DNA of 64,000 nt from NCBI GenBank assembly GCA_020248265.1, contig JADCHX010000005.1, positions 124,001-188,000 on the forward strand, given 5' to 3'. A program made the translations under genes and the position numbers. Source of the DNA: Rhodocyclaceae bacterium. Its GTDB lineage: Bacteria > Pseudomonadota > Gammaproteobacteria > Burkholderiales > CAIKXV01. This document shows, piece after piece, positions 55,113-63,658 of this stretch (its first letter is position 1; each line of letters starts with the position of its first letter). The notes below the pieces were generated by a model. That model had not been told where the DNA came from. It made no database searches and worked only from the letters and a program-made list of their open reading frames with translations.

Positions 55113-56213
55113 TCAACGAACCTTCACGTGGCCGAGCAGCCCGGCCATGCCGATCATCATCTCGCCGAGGTCCTTCAGCGCGTTGGTGCGCGGCTGCGCG
55201 GCCGTGTGCGGCGTGATGGTCACGTTCGGATAGGCGAGCATCGGATCATCGGCCGCGCCGGGTTCATCGTAAGGCGTATCGAGCCCGAAGCCGCCGAGAT
55301 GGCCGGACGCCAGCGCATCGAGTACCGCCGCGCGCTCGATCAGGTCGGAGCGCGAAGAGTTCACCAGGATGCAGCCCGGCTTCATCTGCGCGATGCGGCC
55401 ACGGTCGAGGATATGCCGCGTGGAGGCGTTGCCCGGCAGCTGCACGCTGACGAAGTCGCTCTGCGCCAGCATCGATTCGATCGGCGCGTACTCGGCACCG
55501 TACACCGCTGCCTCGGCGGCCGGCACCGGCGTGCGCTGCCAGTACAGCACGCGCATGCCCAGCGCAGCGGCGCGGATCGACAGCTCGCGTCCGATCTCTC
55601 CGAAGCCGACGATACCCAGCGTCGACTCGTACAACATGCGAATGCCCGGGATGCGTGCCCAGTTCGAGTTGCCGGTATGGCGGCGGTCGTACATCTTCGG
55701 CTGGTAGCCGGCAGCCTGCAACTGCTCCATGCTGAGCAGGCCATGGGTGATGTGCAGCTTCTTCGCGATGTCGAGCATCAGCGCGATAGAGTGCTCGGCG
55801 CAGGCAATGTTCGAGCGGCGGCGCTGCGTGGCCACCGGGATGCCGCGCTCGCGGCAGGCGGCCGCGTCGATCGCGCGGGTGATCATCCCGTACTTCTGCA
55901 CCAGCTTCAGGTCATTGCCCGCGGCGAGCTCGTCGAGCCCGACGGCGAGCGACTCGGTGACGATCGCTTCGGCGCCGGGCAACTTCGCACGCAGGTCTTC
56001 CTGCGTCTTCGCCGTCACCACGGTGGCGGGATACATCGTGCCGACCTTCGAGCGGATGTCGTCGCACCAGGCCGGAAAGTCGGCGGTATGCGCGAAGAAG
56101 TCGATGAACGCGTCGGTGCGCTCCTTCGTGGCGGTCGGGTCGAGCACGACCTGCAGGATGCGCGGGAACGGATCGTCTTCGACGACGATCAGCGGCTGGC
56201 GGGAATCGGCCAT
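55113..56213 (-). CDS. D-isomer-specific 2-hydroxyacid dehydrogenase
   Basis: NAD(P)-dependent oxidoreductase of 366 residues. The nucleotide-binding motif is LGIVGFGEIGRELSIRA, the catalytic Arg lies in LVNSSRSDLIERAAVL (the usual NxxRG is NSSRS, so the Gly is Ser) and the catalytic His in VTITPHTAAQPR. The N-terminal catalytic part is longer than usual. ATG 56213 is 8 bases after the AhpD-like gene. It could reduce a keto acid or oxidise a D-hydroxy acid brought in by Bug 7; substrate unknown. Confidence 0.88.
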   Translation of the reverse strand: MADSRQPLIVVEDDPFPRILQVVLDPTATKERTDAFIDFFAHTADFPAWCDDIRSKVGTMYPATVVTAKTQEDLRAKLPGAEAIVTESLAVGLDELAAGNDLKLVQKYGMITRAIDAAACRERGIPVATQRRRSNIACAEHSIALMLDIAKKLHITHGLLSMEQLQAAGYQPKMYDRRHTGNSNWARIPGIRMLYESTLGIVGFGEIGRELSIRAAALGMRVLYWQRTPVPAAEAAVYGAEYAPIESMLAQSDFVSVQLPGNASTRHILDRGRIAQMKPGCILVNSSRSDLIERAAVLDALASGHLGGFGLDTPYDEPGAADDPMLAYPNVTITPHTAAQPRTNALKDLGEMMIGMAGLLGHVKVR

Positions 56214-56221
56214 GGTGCGGT

Positions 56222-56794
56222 TCAACCTTTCTTCGGCGGCAGGGGTTCGAAGTCGGCCTCGAGCGCGGTGAGCACCCGGGTCAGCATGTTGTAGGCGGCG
56301 ACCAGCATGGTCAGCTCGACGATCTGGCGTTCGTCGAAGTGCGGCTTGAGCGCCGCGAACACCGGATCGGGTACGGTGACCTGGCGGGTCATCGCGTCCA
56401 TGTAGGACAGTGCCGCGCGCAGCCGCGGATCGAACAGCGCGGCCTCCGGCGAAGCGGCATCGTCCCAGCGCGCATCGCGGTTGCCCACTGCGGCGACCTG
56501 CGCCGGCGTGAAGCCCTCCTCTTGCGCATAGACGCCGGCATGCACGCGCCGCACGTACTCGCAGCCGGTCACCACCGCGACGCGCAGGATCACCAGTTCG
56601 CGCAGGAAGCCGTCGAGCTCGGTCTCCCAGCGCAGCGAAGAGTTCTGCTCGTACCAGGCCATCGCCGCAGCCGGGCTGTGCAGCATCAGCCGGTAGATCA
56701 TCGACAGCGTGCCACGGCGCCCCCCGCGGATCTTCGCGATCGGTTCGGCGAGTTCCGGGTGTTCGTGTTCCTCGATCAGGCTGACCCGTGCCAT
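56222..56794 (-). CDS. AhpD/carboxymuconolactone decarboxylase-like protein
   Basis: Predicted 190-residue all-helical protein of the CMD/AhpD superfamily. RELVILRVAVVTGCEYVRRVH matches the family core, but the redox CxxC of AhpD is not there: only one Cys is present (GCEYVRRVHAG). So it is unlikely to be a peroxidase and more likely acts as a decarboxylase-like or accessory enzyme. It is first in a minus-strand operon with the D-2-hydroxyacid dehydrogenase, Bug 7 and the class II aldolase, divergent from the LigI-like hydrolase with 89 bases between. Confidence 0.8.
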   Translation of the reverse strand: MARVSLIEEHEHPELAEPIAKIRGGRRGTLSMIYRLMLHSPAAAMAWYEQNSSLRWETELDGFLRELVILRVAVVTGCEYVRRVHAGVYAQEEGFTPAQVAAVGNRDARWDDAASPEAALFDPRLRAALSYMDAMTRQVTVPDPVFAALKPHFDERQIVELTMLVAAYNMLTRVLTALEADFEPLPPKKG

Positions 56795-56883
56795 GGATGT
56801 CTTTCGCGCTGGAAGGGATGCAGGGTTGGACAGGAAGGTTCGCTATTATGCCGGTCGATCCCGTCCGACAGAGAACCCAGACC

Positions 56884-57750
56884 ATGAAACCCTGCCGCGG
56901 TCCAGACGACCAGCCGACCCGCCCGATGCAGCCGATGCCGGCCGGCGCCTGCGACGCCCACTGCCATGTGTTCGGTCCCTACGACCGCTTCCCCCTGTCG
57001 CCCACGCGCAGCTTCACCCCGCCCGAGATCCCGTTCGAACGCCTGCGGGGGCTGCACGACTTCCTCGGCATCGAGCGCTCGGTGCTGGTGCAGGCTAGCT
57101 GCCACGGCAGCGACAACGGCGCGATGCTCGATGCGATCGCACGCAGCGGCGGCCGCTACCGGGGCGTCGCGATCGTCGCGCCCGACACGACCGACGCCGA
57201 GCTCGCCGCGCTGCATGCCGGCGGCATCCGCGGCGTGCGCTTCAACTTCGTCGCCCACCTCGGCGGTGCGCCCGACCTGGGCTTCTTCTGGAAGACGCTG
57301 GAGCGGATCGCGCCGCTCGGCTGGCATGTGCAGATCCACCTCGATGCGATGGACATCCCGAAGCATGCCGACCTGTTCGCGAAGATCGCGATCCCGTTCG
57401 TGATCGACCACATGGGACGAGTGAAGGCCTCCGACGGTGTCGACCATCCCGTGTTCCGGCAACTTGTCGACCTGCTTGCGACCAACCCTCGGGCCTGGGT
57501 GAAGGTGTCAGGCTCGGAGCGGGTATCGACCGCCGGGCTGCCCTTCCACGATGCGACACCCTTCGTGCGCGCGCTCTACGCGGCGGCGCCTGAGCGCACG
57601 TTGTGGGGCACCGACTTTCCGCATCCGAACCTCGCCGGCGACATGCCCAACGACGGCGGGCTGATCGACCTGTTCATGCACAACTTTCCCGACCCGGAAG
57701 ATCGGCAGCGCATCCTGGTCGACAACCCGGCACGGCTGTACTGGCGGTAG
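56884..57750 (+). CDS. Amidohydrolase 2-family lactonase, 2-pyrone-4,6-dicarboxylate hydrolase (LigI)-like
   Basis: TIM-barrel metal hydrolase of 288 residues. GACDAHCHVFGPYDRFPLSP closely follows the LigI opening (DxHxHVFGP). IDHMGRVKASDG and LWGTDFPHPNLAGDMP provide further metal or substrate residues. LigI opens 2-pyrone-4,6-dicarboxylate to 4-carboxy-2-hydroxymuconate in protocatechuate 4,5-cleavage. A tautomerase of the same route lies at 51951. ATG 56884 is chosen because upstream in-frame residues have no similarity. Other small-lactone hydrolases share the fold, so LigI identity is likely but not sure. Confidence 0.78.
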   Translation: MKPCRGPDDQPTRPMQPMPAGACDAHCHVFGPYDRFPLSPTRSFTPPEIPFERLRGLHDFLGIERSVLVQASCHGSDNGAMLDAIARSGGRYRGVAIVAPDTTDAELAALHAGGIRGVRFNFVAHLGGAPDLGFFWKTLERIAPLGWHVQIHLDAMDIPKHADLFAKIAIPFVIDHMGRVKASDGVDHPVFRQLVDLLATNPRAWVKVSGSERVSTAGLPFHDATPFVRALYAAAPERTLWGTDFPHPNLAGDMPNDGGLIDLFMHNFPDPEDRQRILVDNPARLYWR

Positions 57751-57768
57751 CAACCGGAAGACCTGCGA

Positions 57769-58776
57769 TCAGGCGGGAGTGATCCCAGTCGCCTTGATCA
57801 CCCTGCCCCATTTGTCCACTTCGCTCTTCACGTAGGCGGCGAACGCATCCTGCGTGCCGCCGCGCGGATCGAAGCCGAGGGTGACCAGGCGATCGCGCAC
57901 CTCGGGCAGCTTCAGCGCTAGGTTGAGCTCCTCGTTCAGCCGGCGCCCGAGCGCGGGCGGCAGGCCAGGCGGGCCGAACACGCCGATCCATGAACTGTTC
58001 TCGAAGTCGGAGAGCCCGGCCTCCTTCAGCGTCGGCACGTCCGGCAGCAGCGGCATGCGCGAACGTGCGGCGACCGCCAGCACGCGCAGCGTATTGGCCT
58101 TGATCTGGCCGAACGCCGTCGGGATGGTAGTGACCGCCATGTCGACCTGCTGGGCGACGGTGGCAGACACCGGTGCCACGCCGCCGGCGAAGGGCACATG
58201 TACCGGGTCGAGCCCCGGCAGCGGGCGGAACACGAATTCGGCAGTGAGGTGCTCGGTGGTACCGACGCCGGCAGTGGCGAAGGTAAAGCGCCCGCCCTTG
58301 GTGACCTTGATGAACTCCGCCAGCCCCTTCGCCGGGCTGGACGCATGCACCGCGAAGATCGTGGGCGTGCTGGCGGCATTGACGATCGGCGTCAGGCCGC
58401 GCGAGGGGTCGACCGCGTCCTTGCCGACGGTCGCATTGACCGATACCGCAGTGGTCGTCACCAGCAGCGTGTGGCCATCGGGCTGGGCGGCGCTGACGAT
58501 CTTCGCGCCGAGTGCACCGGCGGCGCCGGGACGGTTGTCCACGATCACCTGCTGCCCGAGCCGGTCGGACAACCGGCTGCTCAGCGTGCGCGCGATGGTG
58601 TCGGCGATGCCACCAGCCCCGAAGGCGACCACCAGGCGCACCGGCCGCGACGGATAGGACGACTGCGCGAACAGCGCGCCGGCGCTGCCGGTCACCGCGG
58701 CACCGGCTGCCACCTGGAGCAGCCGGCGCCTGCCAGCAAAGGTGCCACGCGGCATTTCGTCGGAACGGTCGTTCAT
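57769..58776 (-). CDS. Bug/TctC-family periplasmic substrate-binding protein 8
   Basis: 335 residues from ATG 58776, which overlaps the stop of the molybdenum hydroxylase large subunit (ATGA). Its leader has a twin-arginine-like start, AGRRRLLQVAAGAAVTGSAG, ending GALFAQ, unlike the Sec signals of most Bug proteins here. Landmarks: YPSRPVRLVVAFGAGGIADTIART, VDNRPGAAGALGA, AQPDGHTLLV. The VPYKG loop is VPFAG. It is the last gene of the hydroxylase operon and converges on the LigI-like gene. Confidence 0.9.
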   Translation of the reverse strand: MNDRSDEMPRGTFAGRRRLLQVAAGAAVTGSAGALFAQSSYPSRPVRLVVAFGAGGIADTIARTLSSRLSDRLGQQVIVDNRPGAAGALGAKIVSAAQPDGHTLLVTTTAVSVNATVGKDAVDPSRGLTPIVNAASTPTIFAVHASSPAKGLAEFIKVTKGGRFTFATAGVGTTEHLTAEFVFRPLPGLDPVHVPFAGGVAPVSATVAQQVDMAVTTIPTAFGQIKANTLRVLAVAARSRMPLLPDVPTLKEAGLSDFENSSWIGVFGPPGLPPALGRRLNEELNLALKLPEVRDRLVTLGFDPRGGTQDAFAAYVKSEVDKWGRVIKATGITPA

Positions 58777-61166
58777 GCCTGCTTCCCCTTCATGCCGTTT
58801 TCGATCAACGCATAGAGCTGCGCCGGCGTGATCGGCGTCTGGTTGATGCGCACCCCGAACGGCGACAGTGCATCCTCGATCGCCGACATGATCGCCGGGG
58901 TCATCGGGATCACGCCGCATTCGCCCACGCCCTTCACCCCCAGCGGATTGCCCGGCGTCGGCGATTCCCGATGATGCAGTTCCATCCGCGGCATCTCGGT
59001 CGAGGTGACCAGCAGGTATTCGCCCAGGTTGGTCGTCACCGGCTGGGCGTTCTCGTCGAAGCCCATCCATTCGAACAGCGCATTGCCGATGCCGTGCGCG
59101 ATGCCGCCGGCAAGCTGCCCGTCGATCACCATCGGGTTGATCATGCGCCCGGCGTCGTGCACGAAAACCAGGCGCAGGATGTGCACGCCACCGGTTTCCG
59201 GATCGACCTCGACCTCGACGACCGCCGAGCCGCTCGAGAATGCCATGTCGTCGATCAGCACCTGCTCGGTCGCCTCCAGGCCGGCGCTTACGCCACCAGG
59301 CAGCGAGTAGCCCGCGGTACCGACCAGCGAACGCGCGATCGCGCCGAGTTCGACGCGGCGCGACGGCTGGCCGACCACCACGACCTCGTTGCCGACGATC
59401 TCCAGTTCGGCTTCCGTCGCCTTCAGGAGTACTGCCGCGACCTTCAGCACCTTCGCACGCACGTTCTGCGCGGCGACATGGGCGGAAGAGCCCGCCACCA
59501 CGGTCTGCCGGCTGTTCGATCCGCCCAGGCCCATCGCCGTGGCTGCGGTGTCACCGGTGGTGACGGTGACATTCGACAGATCGCGCCCGAGCTGCTCGGC
59601 CACCACCTGCGACAGCATCGTGCGCGTGCCCTGCCCCATCGCGGCAGCGCCGGCATACGCATGCACCTTGCCCGAAGGGCCGATGCGCACCGTGACCGAT
59701 TCGAACGGGCCGCGGCCCGTGCCCTTGACGAAGTTCGAAAGACCGATGCCGACGTAGCGGCCCTCTGCGCGCGCCGCGGCCTGGCGCGCCGGGAAACCCT
59801 CCCAGTCGGCGCGCTGCAGCGCCTCGGCAAAGCACGCCGGGAAGTCGCCGCTGTCGAGCGTCACCCACTGGCCGCCGCGCGCCTTCAGCTGCGTGCGGTA
59901 GGGCATCTTCTCCGGCGGGATCATGTTGCGCCGGCGCACCTCGGCGCGATCGAGCTTCAGTTCGCGCGCGACACGGTCGAGCAGCCGCTCCATCACGAAC
60001 GTGCCCTGCGGATGCCCGGCGCCGCGCACCGGCGTCACCGGCACCTTGTTGGTCAGCGCCACCTTCACGTTCATCGCGTAATGCGGGATCTCGTAGCCGA
60101 GCGGCACGTTCTCGGCCGAGTTGTGCGCGAGGTTGATGCCGCGCGCGGTGTAGGCCCCGTGGTCGTGCACGATCGAGCCGCGGATGCCGAGCACCCGGCC
60201 TTCATCGTCGACTGCGACTTCCGTATCCCAGTACTGGTCGCGCTCCTGGGTGGTCGCGATGAAGTGTTCGCGACGATCCTCGATCCACTTGACCGGCCGG
60301 CCGCACAGGCGCGCGGCCAGCGTCACGCAGATCTCTTCGGGGTAGGTGACCAGCTTCGGGCCGAAGCCGCCGCCGACATCCGGCGTCGCCACGCGGATCT
60401 GGTTCTCGTGCAGCCCGAGGATCTCGCAGATCACGCGCATCGCCGCATGCGGCATCTGGGTGGATGTCCATAGCGTCGTGCGGTCCTCGAGCGAGTCGTG
60501 GCGCGCGACGCAGCCTCGGCACTCGATCGAATGGCTGCCGCCGCGGTGCTGCCAGAACGACTCGCTGAACACATGCTTCGCCTCGGCGAACACGCGCTCG
60601 CTTTCGCCGTACTTCATGTCGAACTCGGCGAGCAGGTTGTGCGGCGATTCACGGTGCACCAGTGGCGCATCGGGTGCGAGCGCAGCCCGGCAGTCGGATA
60701 CCGCCGGCAACGGATCGAAATCCACATCGACCAGCGTCGCCGCGTCCTCGGCGATGTAGCGCGTGTCGGCGAGCACGATCGCGACCGGTTCGCCGACATG
60801 GACCGCCTCGTCGGCAGCAAGCACCTGTCGGTTGTGGTCCTGCTTGTAGTGCGAGCTGGGCAGGCCGACCACCAGACGGTCGGTGGCGAAATGCGGCTTG
60901 AAGTCTTCGTAGGTGTAGACCGCGTGCACGCCGGGCAGCGCCAGCGCGGCCGAGGCATCGATGCTCCGGATCGCTGCATGGGCATGCGGGCTGCGCACGA
61001 ACGCCGCCTGCAACAGGCCGGGCATGTGGATGTCGTCGACGAATCGACCATGCCCGGTGAGCAGTGCATGGTCCTCCAGCCGCGGGACGCTGGCACCGAT
61101 CAGGCTGTCGCCCGGGCGCGCAGGATCGACGATCGGCGACATGGCGGTCGCGGCGGCCGTGCTCAT
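58773..61166 (-). CDS. Molybdenum hydroxylase large (molybdopterin) subunit, xanthine dehydrogenase/CoxL superfamily
   Basis: Predicted 797-residue catalytic subunit. IGASVPRLEDHALLTGHGRFVDDI opens the family; VGGGFGPKLVTYPEE binds the cofactor, and GVKGVGECGVIPMTPAI contains the C-terminal catalytic Glu. The aerobic CO dehydrogenase loop AYxCSFR is not found; the corresponding region reads VRGAGHPQGTF, so it is more likely a hydroxylase for an N-heterocycle, aldehyde or aromatic acid than a CO dehydrogenase. ATG 61166 overlaps the small subunit stop. Operon order is FAD, Fe-S, Mo, then Bug 8. Confidence 0.92.
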   Translation of the reverse strand: MSTAAATAMSPIVDPARPGDSLIGASVPRLEDHALLTGHGRFVDDIHMPGLLQAAFVRSPHAHAAIRSIDASAALALPGVHAVYTYEDFKPHFATDRLVVGLPSSHYKQDHNRQVLAADEAVHVGEPVAIVLADTRYIAEDAATLVDVDFDPLPAVSDCRAALAPDAPLVHRESPHNLLAEFDMKYGESERVFAEAKHVFSESFWQHRGGSHSIECRGCVARHDSLEDRTTLWTSTQMPHAAMRVICEILGLHENQIRVATPDVGGGFGPKLVTYPEEICVTLAARLCGRPVKWIEDRREHFIATTQERDQYWDTEVAVDDEGRVLGIRGSIVHDHGAYTARGINLAHNSAENVPLGYEIPHYAMNVKVALTNKVPVTPVRGAGHPQGTFVMERLLDRVARELKLDRAEVRRRNMIPPEKMPYRTQLKARGGQWVTLDSGDFPACFAEALQRADWEGFPARQAAARAEGRYVGIGLSNFVKGTGRGPFESVTVRIGPSGKVHAYAGAAAMGQGTRTMLSQVVAEQLGRDLSNVTVTTGDTAATAMGLGGSNSRQTVVAGSSAHVAAQNVRAKVLKVAAVLLKATEAELEIVGNEVVVVGQPSRRVELGAIARSLVGTAGYSLPGGVSAGLEATEQVLIDDMAFSSGSAVVEVEVDPETGGVHILRLVFVHDAGRMINPMVIDGQLAGGIAHGIGNALFEWMGFDENAQPVTTNLGEYLLVTSTEMPRMELHHRESPTPGNPLGVKGVGECGVIPMTPAIMSAIEDALSPFGVRINQTPITPAQLYALIENGMKGKQA

Positions 61167-61672
61167 CGCACACCCCCTGCCGGAGCCGTGCCGCGTATCG
61201 TCTTCGCCGCGGCCAGCGTCGCATCGACGATCGCCTGGTAGCCGGTGCAACGGCACAGGTTGCCGGATATCGCGACACGCACCTCGGCCTCGGTCGGATC
61301 AGGGTTGTCGCCCAGCAGCTCCACCAGCGTGGTCAGCATGCCGGGGGTGCAGAAGCCGCACTGCAGGCCATGCAGGTCCTTGAACGCCTGCTGCAGCGGG
61401 TGCAGCGTGCCATCCGGGGCGGCGATGCCTTCGACGGTCGTCACCTCGCGCCCGCTCGCCTGCACCGCCAGCATCAGGCAGCCGCGGGTGGATCGCCCGT
61501 CGACCAGCACGGTGCAGGCACCGCACACGCCATGTTCGCAGCCCAGGTGAGTGCCGGTCAGCTCCAGCTGGTGGCGCAGGAAGTCGGCCAGCGTATGCCG
61601 GACATCCACCGTCGCCTGCACGGCCCTGCCGTTGATCTTCAGAGAGATGCTTCGGGAAAGCGTCGAGTCCAT
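61163..61672 (-). CDS. Molybdenum hydroxylase small [2Fe-2S] subunit
   Basis: Predicted 169-residue CoxS-type electron-transfer subunit. The plant ferredoxin-like cluster is bound by [16 protein letters not shown] plus a later Cys (RGCLMLA), and the second cluster by [10 protein letters not shown] and GNLCRCTGY. All eight cysteines are present. It starts 15 bases after the FAD subunit stop and overlaps the large subunit start by four bases. Confidence 0.95.
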   Translation of the reverse strand: MDSTLSRSISLKINGRAVQATVDVRHTLADFLRHQLELTGTHLGCEHGVCGACTVLVDGRSTRGCLMLAVQASGREVTTVEGIAAPDGTLHPLQQAFKDLHGLQCGFCTPGMLTTLVELLGDNPDPTEAEVRVAISGNLCRCTGYQAIVDATLAAAKTIRGTAPAGGVR

Positions 61673-61687
61673 TCGTCTGCCTCGGTT

Positions 61688-62581
61688 TCAGTGTCCGGCC
61701 GCGCCGGTCGCGCGCCCACCCTGCGCGATGCTGGCCAGCGCGGCATCGAGCGCGCGCCGCGACATGACGACCGCCAGTTGCTGTCGGTACGAGGCCGGCG
61801 CGTGGATGTCTTCCATCGCCTCCAGCGCGCGGCAGGCCTCGGTCGCCTGGCGGAACAGCGCCGCCGAGGCCACCTGCCCGACCAGTGCCTGTTCGACCGC
61901 AGCCACGCGCACCGGTGCCGGGCCGATGCCGCCCAGGGTCAGCGATACCCGCGTGATCTTGCCGGCTGCGTCTACGACGAGCAGTGCCGCTGCCAGCACT
62001 ACCGCATAATCGCCATGGCGCCGCGCGAACTCGACGAATCCATGTCCATGGCCCTGCGGCCAGTCGGGCAGTTCAATGTCCGTGAGCAGTTCGTCGGGCT
62101 CGAGTGACGGCGTCATGTAGCCTGCGGGGAAGGCCTGGAACGGCATCGTGCGCACGCCGCGCGCGCTCTGAACCGTCAGCACGGCATCCAGTGCTGCGCA
62201 GACCGCAGGCAACTCGGCGGCCGGGTCGAGTTGGCAGAGCGAGCCGCCGATGGTGCCGCGGTTACGCGTCTGCCGGTGCCCGACCCACTGGATGGCATCG
62301 GCGAGCAGCGGGCAGCGCGCCCGCACCACTGCCGAGTGCTCCAGGTCGCGCTGGCGCGTCATCGCGCCGATGCGCAGCCCCCCCGGGCGTTCCTCGATCG
62401 CGGACAGCGCCGGGATGCAGCCGAGATCGACCAGGTGGTCCGGCATGACGAAGCGCATGTTCAACATCGGCATCATCGACTGCCCGCCTGCGAGCAGGCG
62501 CGCGTTGTCGAGGGTCGCCATCAGGGTGCAGGCTTCCTCGACAGTGCCGGGATCATGGTAGGCAAAGGCTGGCGGTTTCAT
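61688..62581 (-). CDS. Molybdenum hydroxylase FAD-binding medium subunit
   Basis: Predicted 297-residue CoxM-type subunit. FAD contacts are seen in LLAGGQSMMPMLNMR and in NRGTIGGSLCQLDPAAELP. It passes electrons from the 2Fe-2S subunit to the external acceptor. It is preceded by two Bug genes on the same strand (21 bases after Bug 9), so binding proteins flank the three enzyme subunits on both sides. Confidence 0.93.
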   Translation of the reverse strand: MKPPAFAYHDPGTVEEACTLMATLDNARLLAGGQSMMPMLNMRFVMPDHLVDLGCIPALSAIEERPGGLRIGAMTRQRDLEHSAVVRARCPLLADAIQWVGHRQTRNRGTIGGSLCQLDPAAELPAVCAALDAVLTVQSARGVRTMPFQAFPAGYMTPSLEPDELLTDIELPDWPQGHGHGFVEFARRHGDYAVVLAAALLVVDAAGKITRVSLTLGGIGPAPVRVAAVEQALVGQVASAALFRQATEACRALEAMEDIHAPASYRQQLAVVMSRRALDAALASIAQGGRATGAAGH

Positions 62582-62602
62582 CGTCGGGTCATGGCGCGGA
62601 TG

Positions 62603-63658
62603 TCATTGCAGGTCGATGCGGATGTCGGCATCGCGGGTGAGCTTGATCCATTTCGCATACTCGGACTGCAGGAAGGTCGAGAACGCTTCAGGCAGCGCAA
62701 AGTTCGGTTCCGCGCCGAGCCTGGCCAGCCCGTCGCGCACCTCGGCCGACTGCAGTGCGCCCCCGATCTCGCGCGCGAGCAGGGAGACCGTCGCCGCCGG
62801 CGTGCCGGCGGGTGCCAGCACGCCAGTCCACAGGGCCACCTCGTAGCCGGGCACGCCGGCCTCGGCCAGCGTGGGCACCTCAGGCAGCAGTGGCGAGCGG
62901 CGGACGGTGCTCATGGCAAGCGCACGCAGGCGACCCGAGCGCACCAGGGGCACCGCAGCCGGGGTGCTGTTCATGCCCGCCTGCAGGGTACCGGCGAGCA
63001 GGTCGGGCACGGCCAGCACCGCACCCTTGTACGGCACATGCAGCATGCGGGTGCCGGTCAGCGCATTGAACAGCGCCATCGCAAGATGCGAAGTCGTGCC
63101 GCTGCCCGCCGAGCCGAAGGCCAGTTCGCCCGGACGGCGGCGCGCGAGCGCGATCAGTTCGCGCGCGCTGGCGACCGGCAGCGCCGGATGCACCACCAGC
63201 ACCAGCGGCACGTCGGCCACCCGGGCGATCGGGGCGAAATCCTTCAACGGATCGTACGAGACGCGCGGTGCGACGGCCGGCAGCATCACCAGTTCCGGCG
63301 ACCCGAGCAGCAGCACGTGCCCGTCTGGGGCCGAACGCGCGACGTATTCCGCGCCGATGGTGCCGCCTGCGCCGGTGCGGTTCTCGACGAGCAGCGGCTG
63401 CCTGAGCCGGTCGGACAGCCGGGCATTGAGGATGCGCGCCGTGGTGTCGGACCCGCCGCCCGCCGGAAACGGGACGACCATGCGCACCGGCCGGACGGGA
63501 TAGCCCTGCGCCGATGCGGGCGCCGGCAGCAGGGTGGACGCAAGCAACAGAAGCAGCGCGAAGGGCGCGGGCGCCTGGTGCGCACGCCAGCGGGGCGCGC
63601 ATGCCGGCGCCTGTACCGAAGCCCCGGCCGCGGGTGCCGCCTGCGGCCGCAGGATCAC
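62603..63658 (-). CDS. Bug/TctC-family periplasmic substrate-binding protein 9
   Basis: 351 residues using GTG 63658, whose GTGA overlaps the stop of Bug 10, so the two are translationally coupled. Signal region FALLLLLASTLLPAPASAQ after a long Pro/Ala-rich N-terminus; a shorter start cannot be excluded. Landmarks: YPVRPVRMVVPFPAGGGSDTTARI, VENRTGAGGTIGAE, RSAPDGHVLLLGSPE, LHVPYKGAVLAVPDLLAG and a conserved end TRDADIRIDLQ. The end resembles that of Bug 10 (TREANIRLDPQ), supporting tandem duplication. Confidence 0.9.
   Translation of the reverse strand: MILRPQAAPAAGASVQAPACAPRWRAHQAPAPFALLLLLASTLLPAPASAQGYPVRPVRMVVPFPAGGGSDTTARILNARLSDRLRQPLLVENRTGAGGTIGAEYVARSAPDGHVLLLGSPELVMLPAVAPRVSYDPLKDFAPIARVADVPLVLVVHPALPVASARELIALARRRPGELAFGSAGSGTTSHLAMALFNALTGTRMLHVPYKGAVLAVPDLLAGTLQAGMNSTPAAVPLVRSGRLRALAMSTVRRSPLLPEVPTLAEAGVPGYEVALWTGVLAPAGTPAATVSLLAREIGGALQSAEVRDGLARLGAEPNFALPEAFSTFLQSEYAKWIKLTRDADIRIDLQ

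Noticed and set aside
58773-61166. Reading the three-subunit hydroxylase as an aerobic CO dehydrogenase
   Set aside because: The active-site loop AYxCSFR expected of true CoxL is not seen, and the context is carboxylate uptake.
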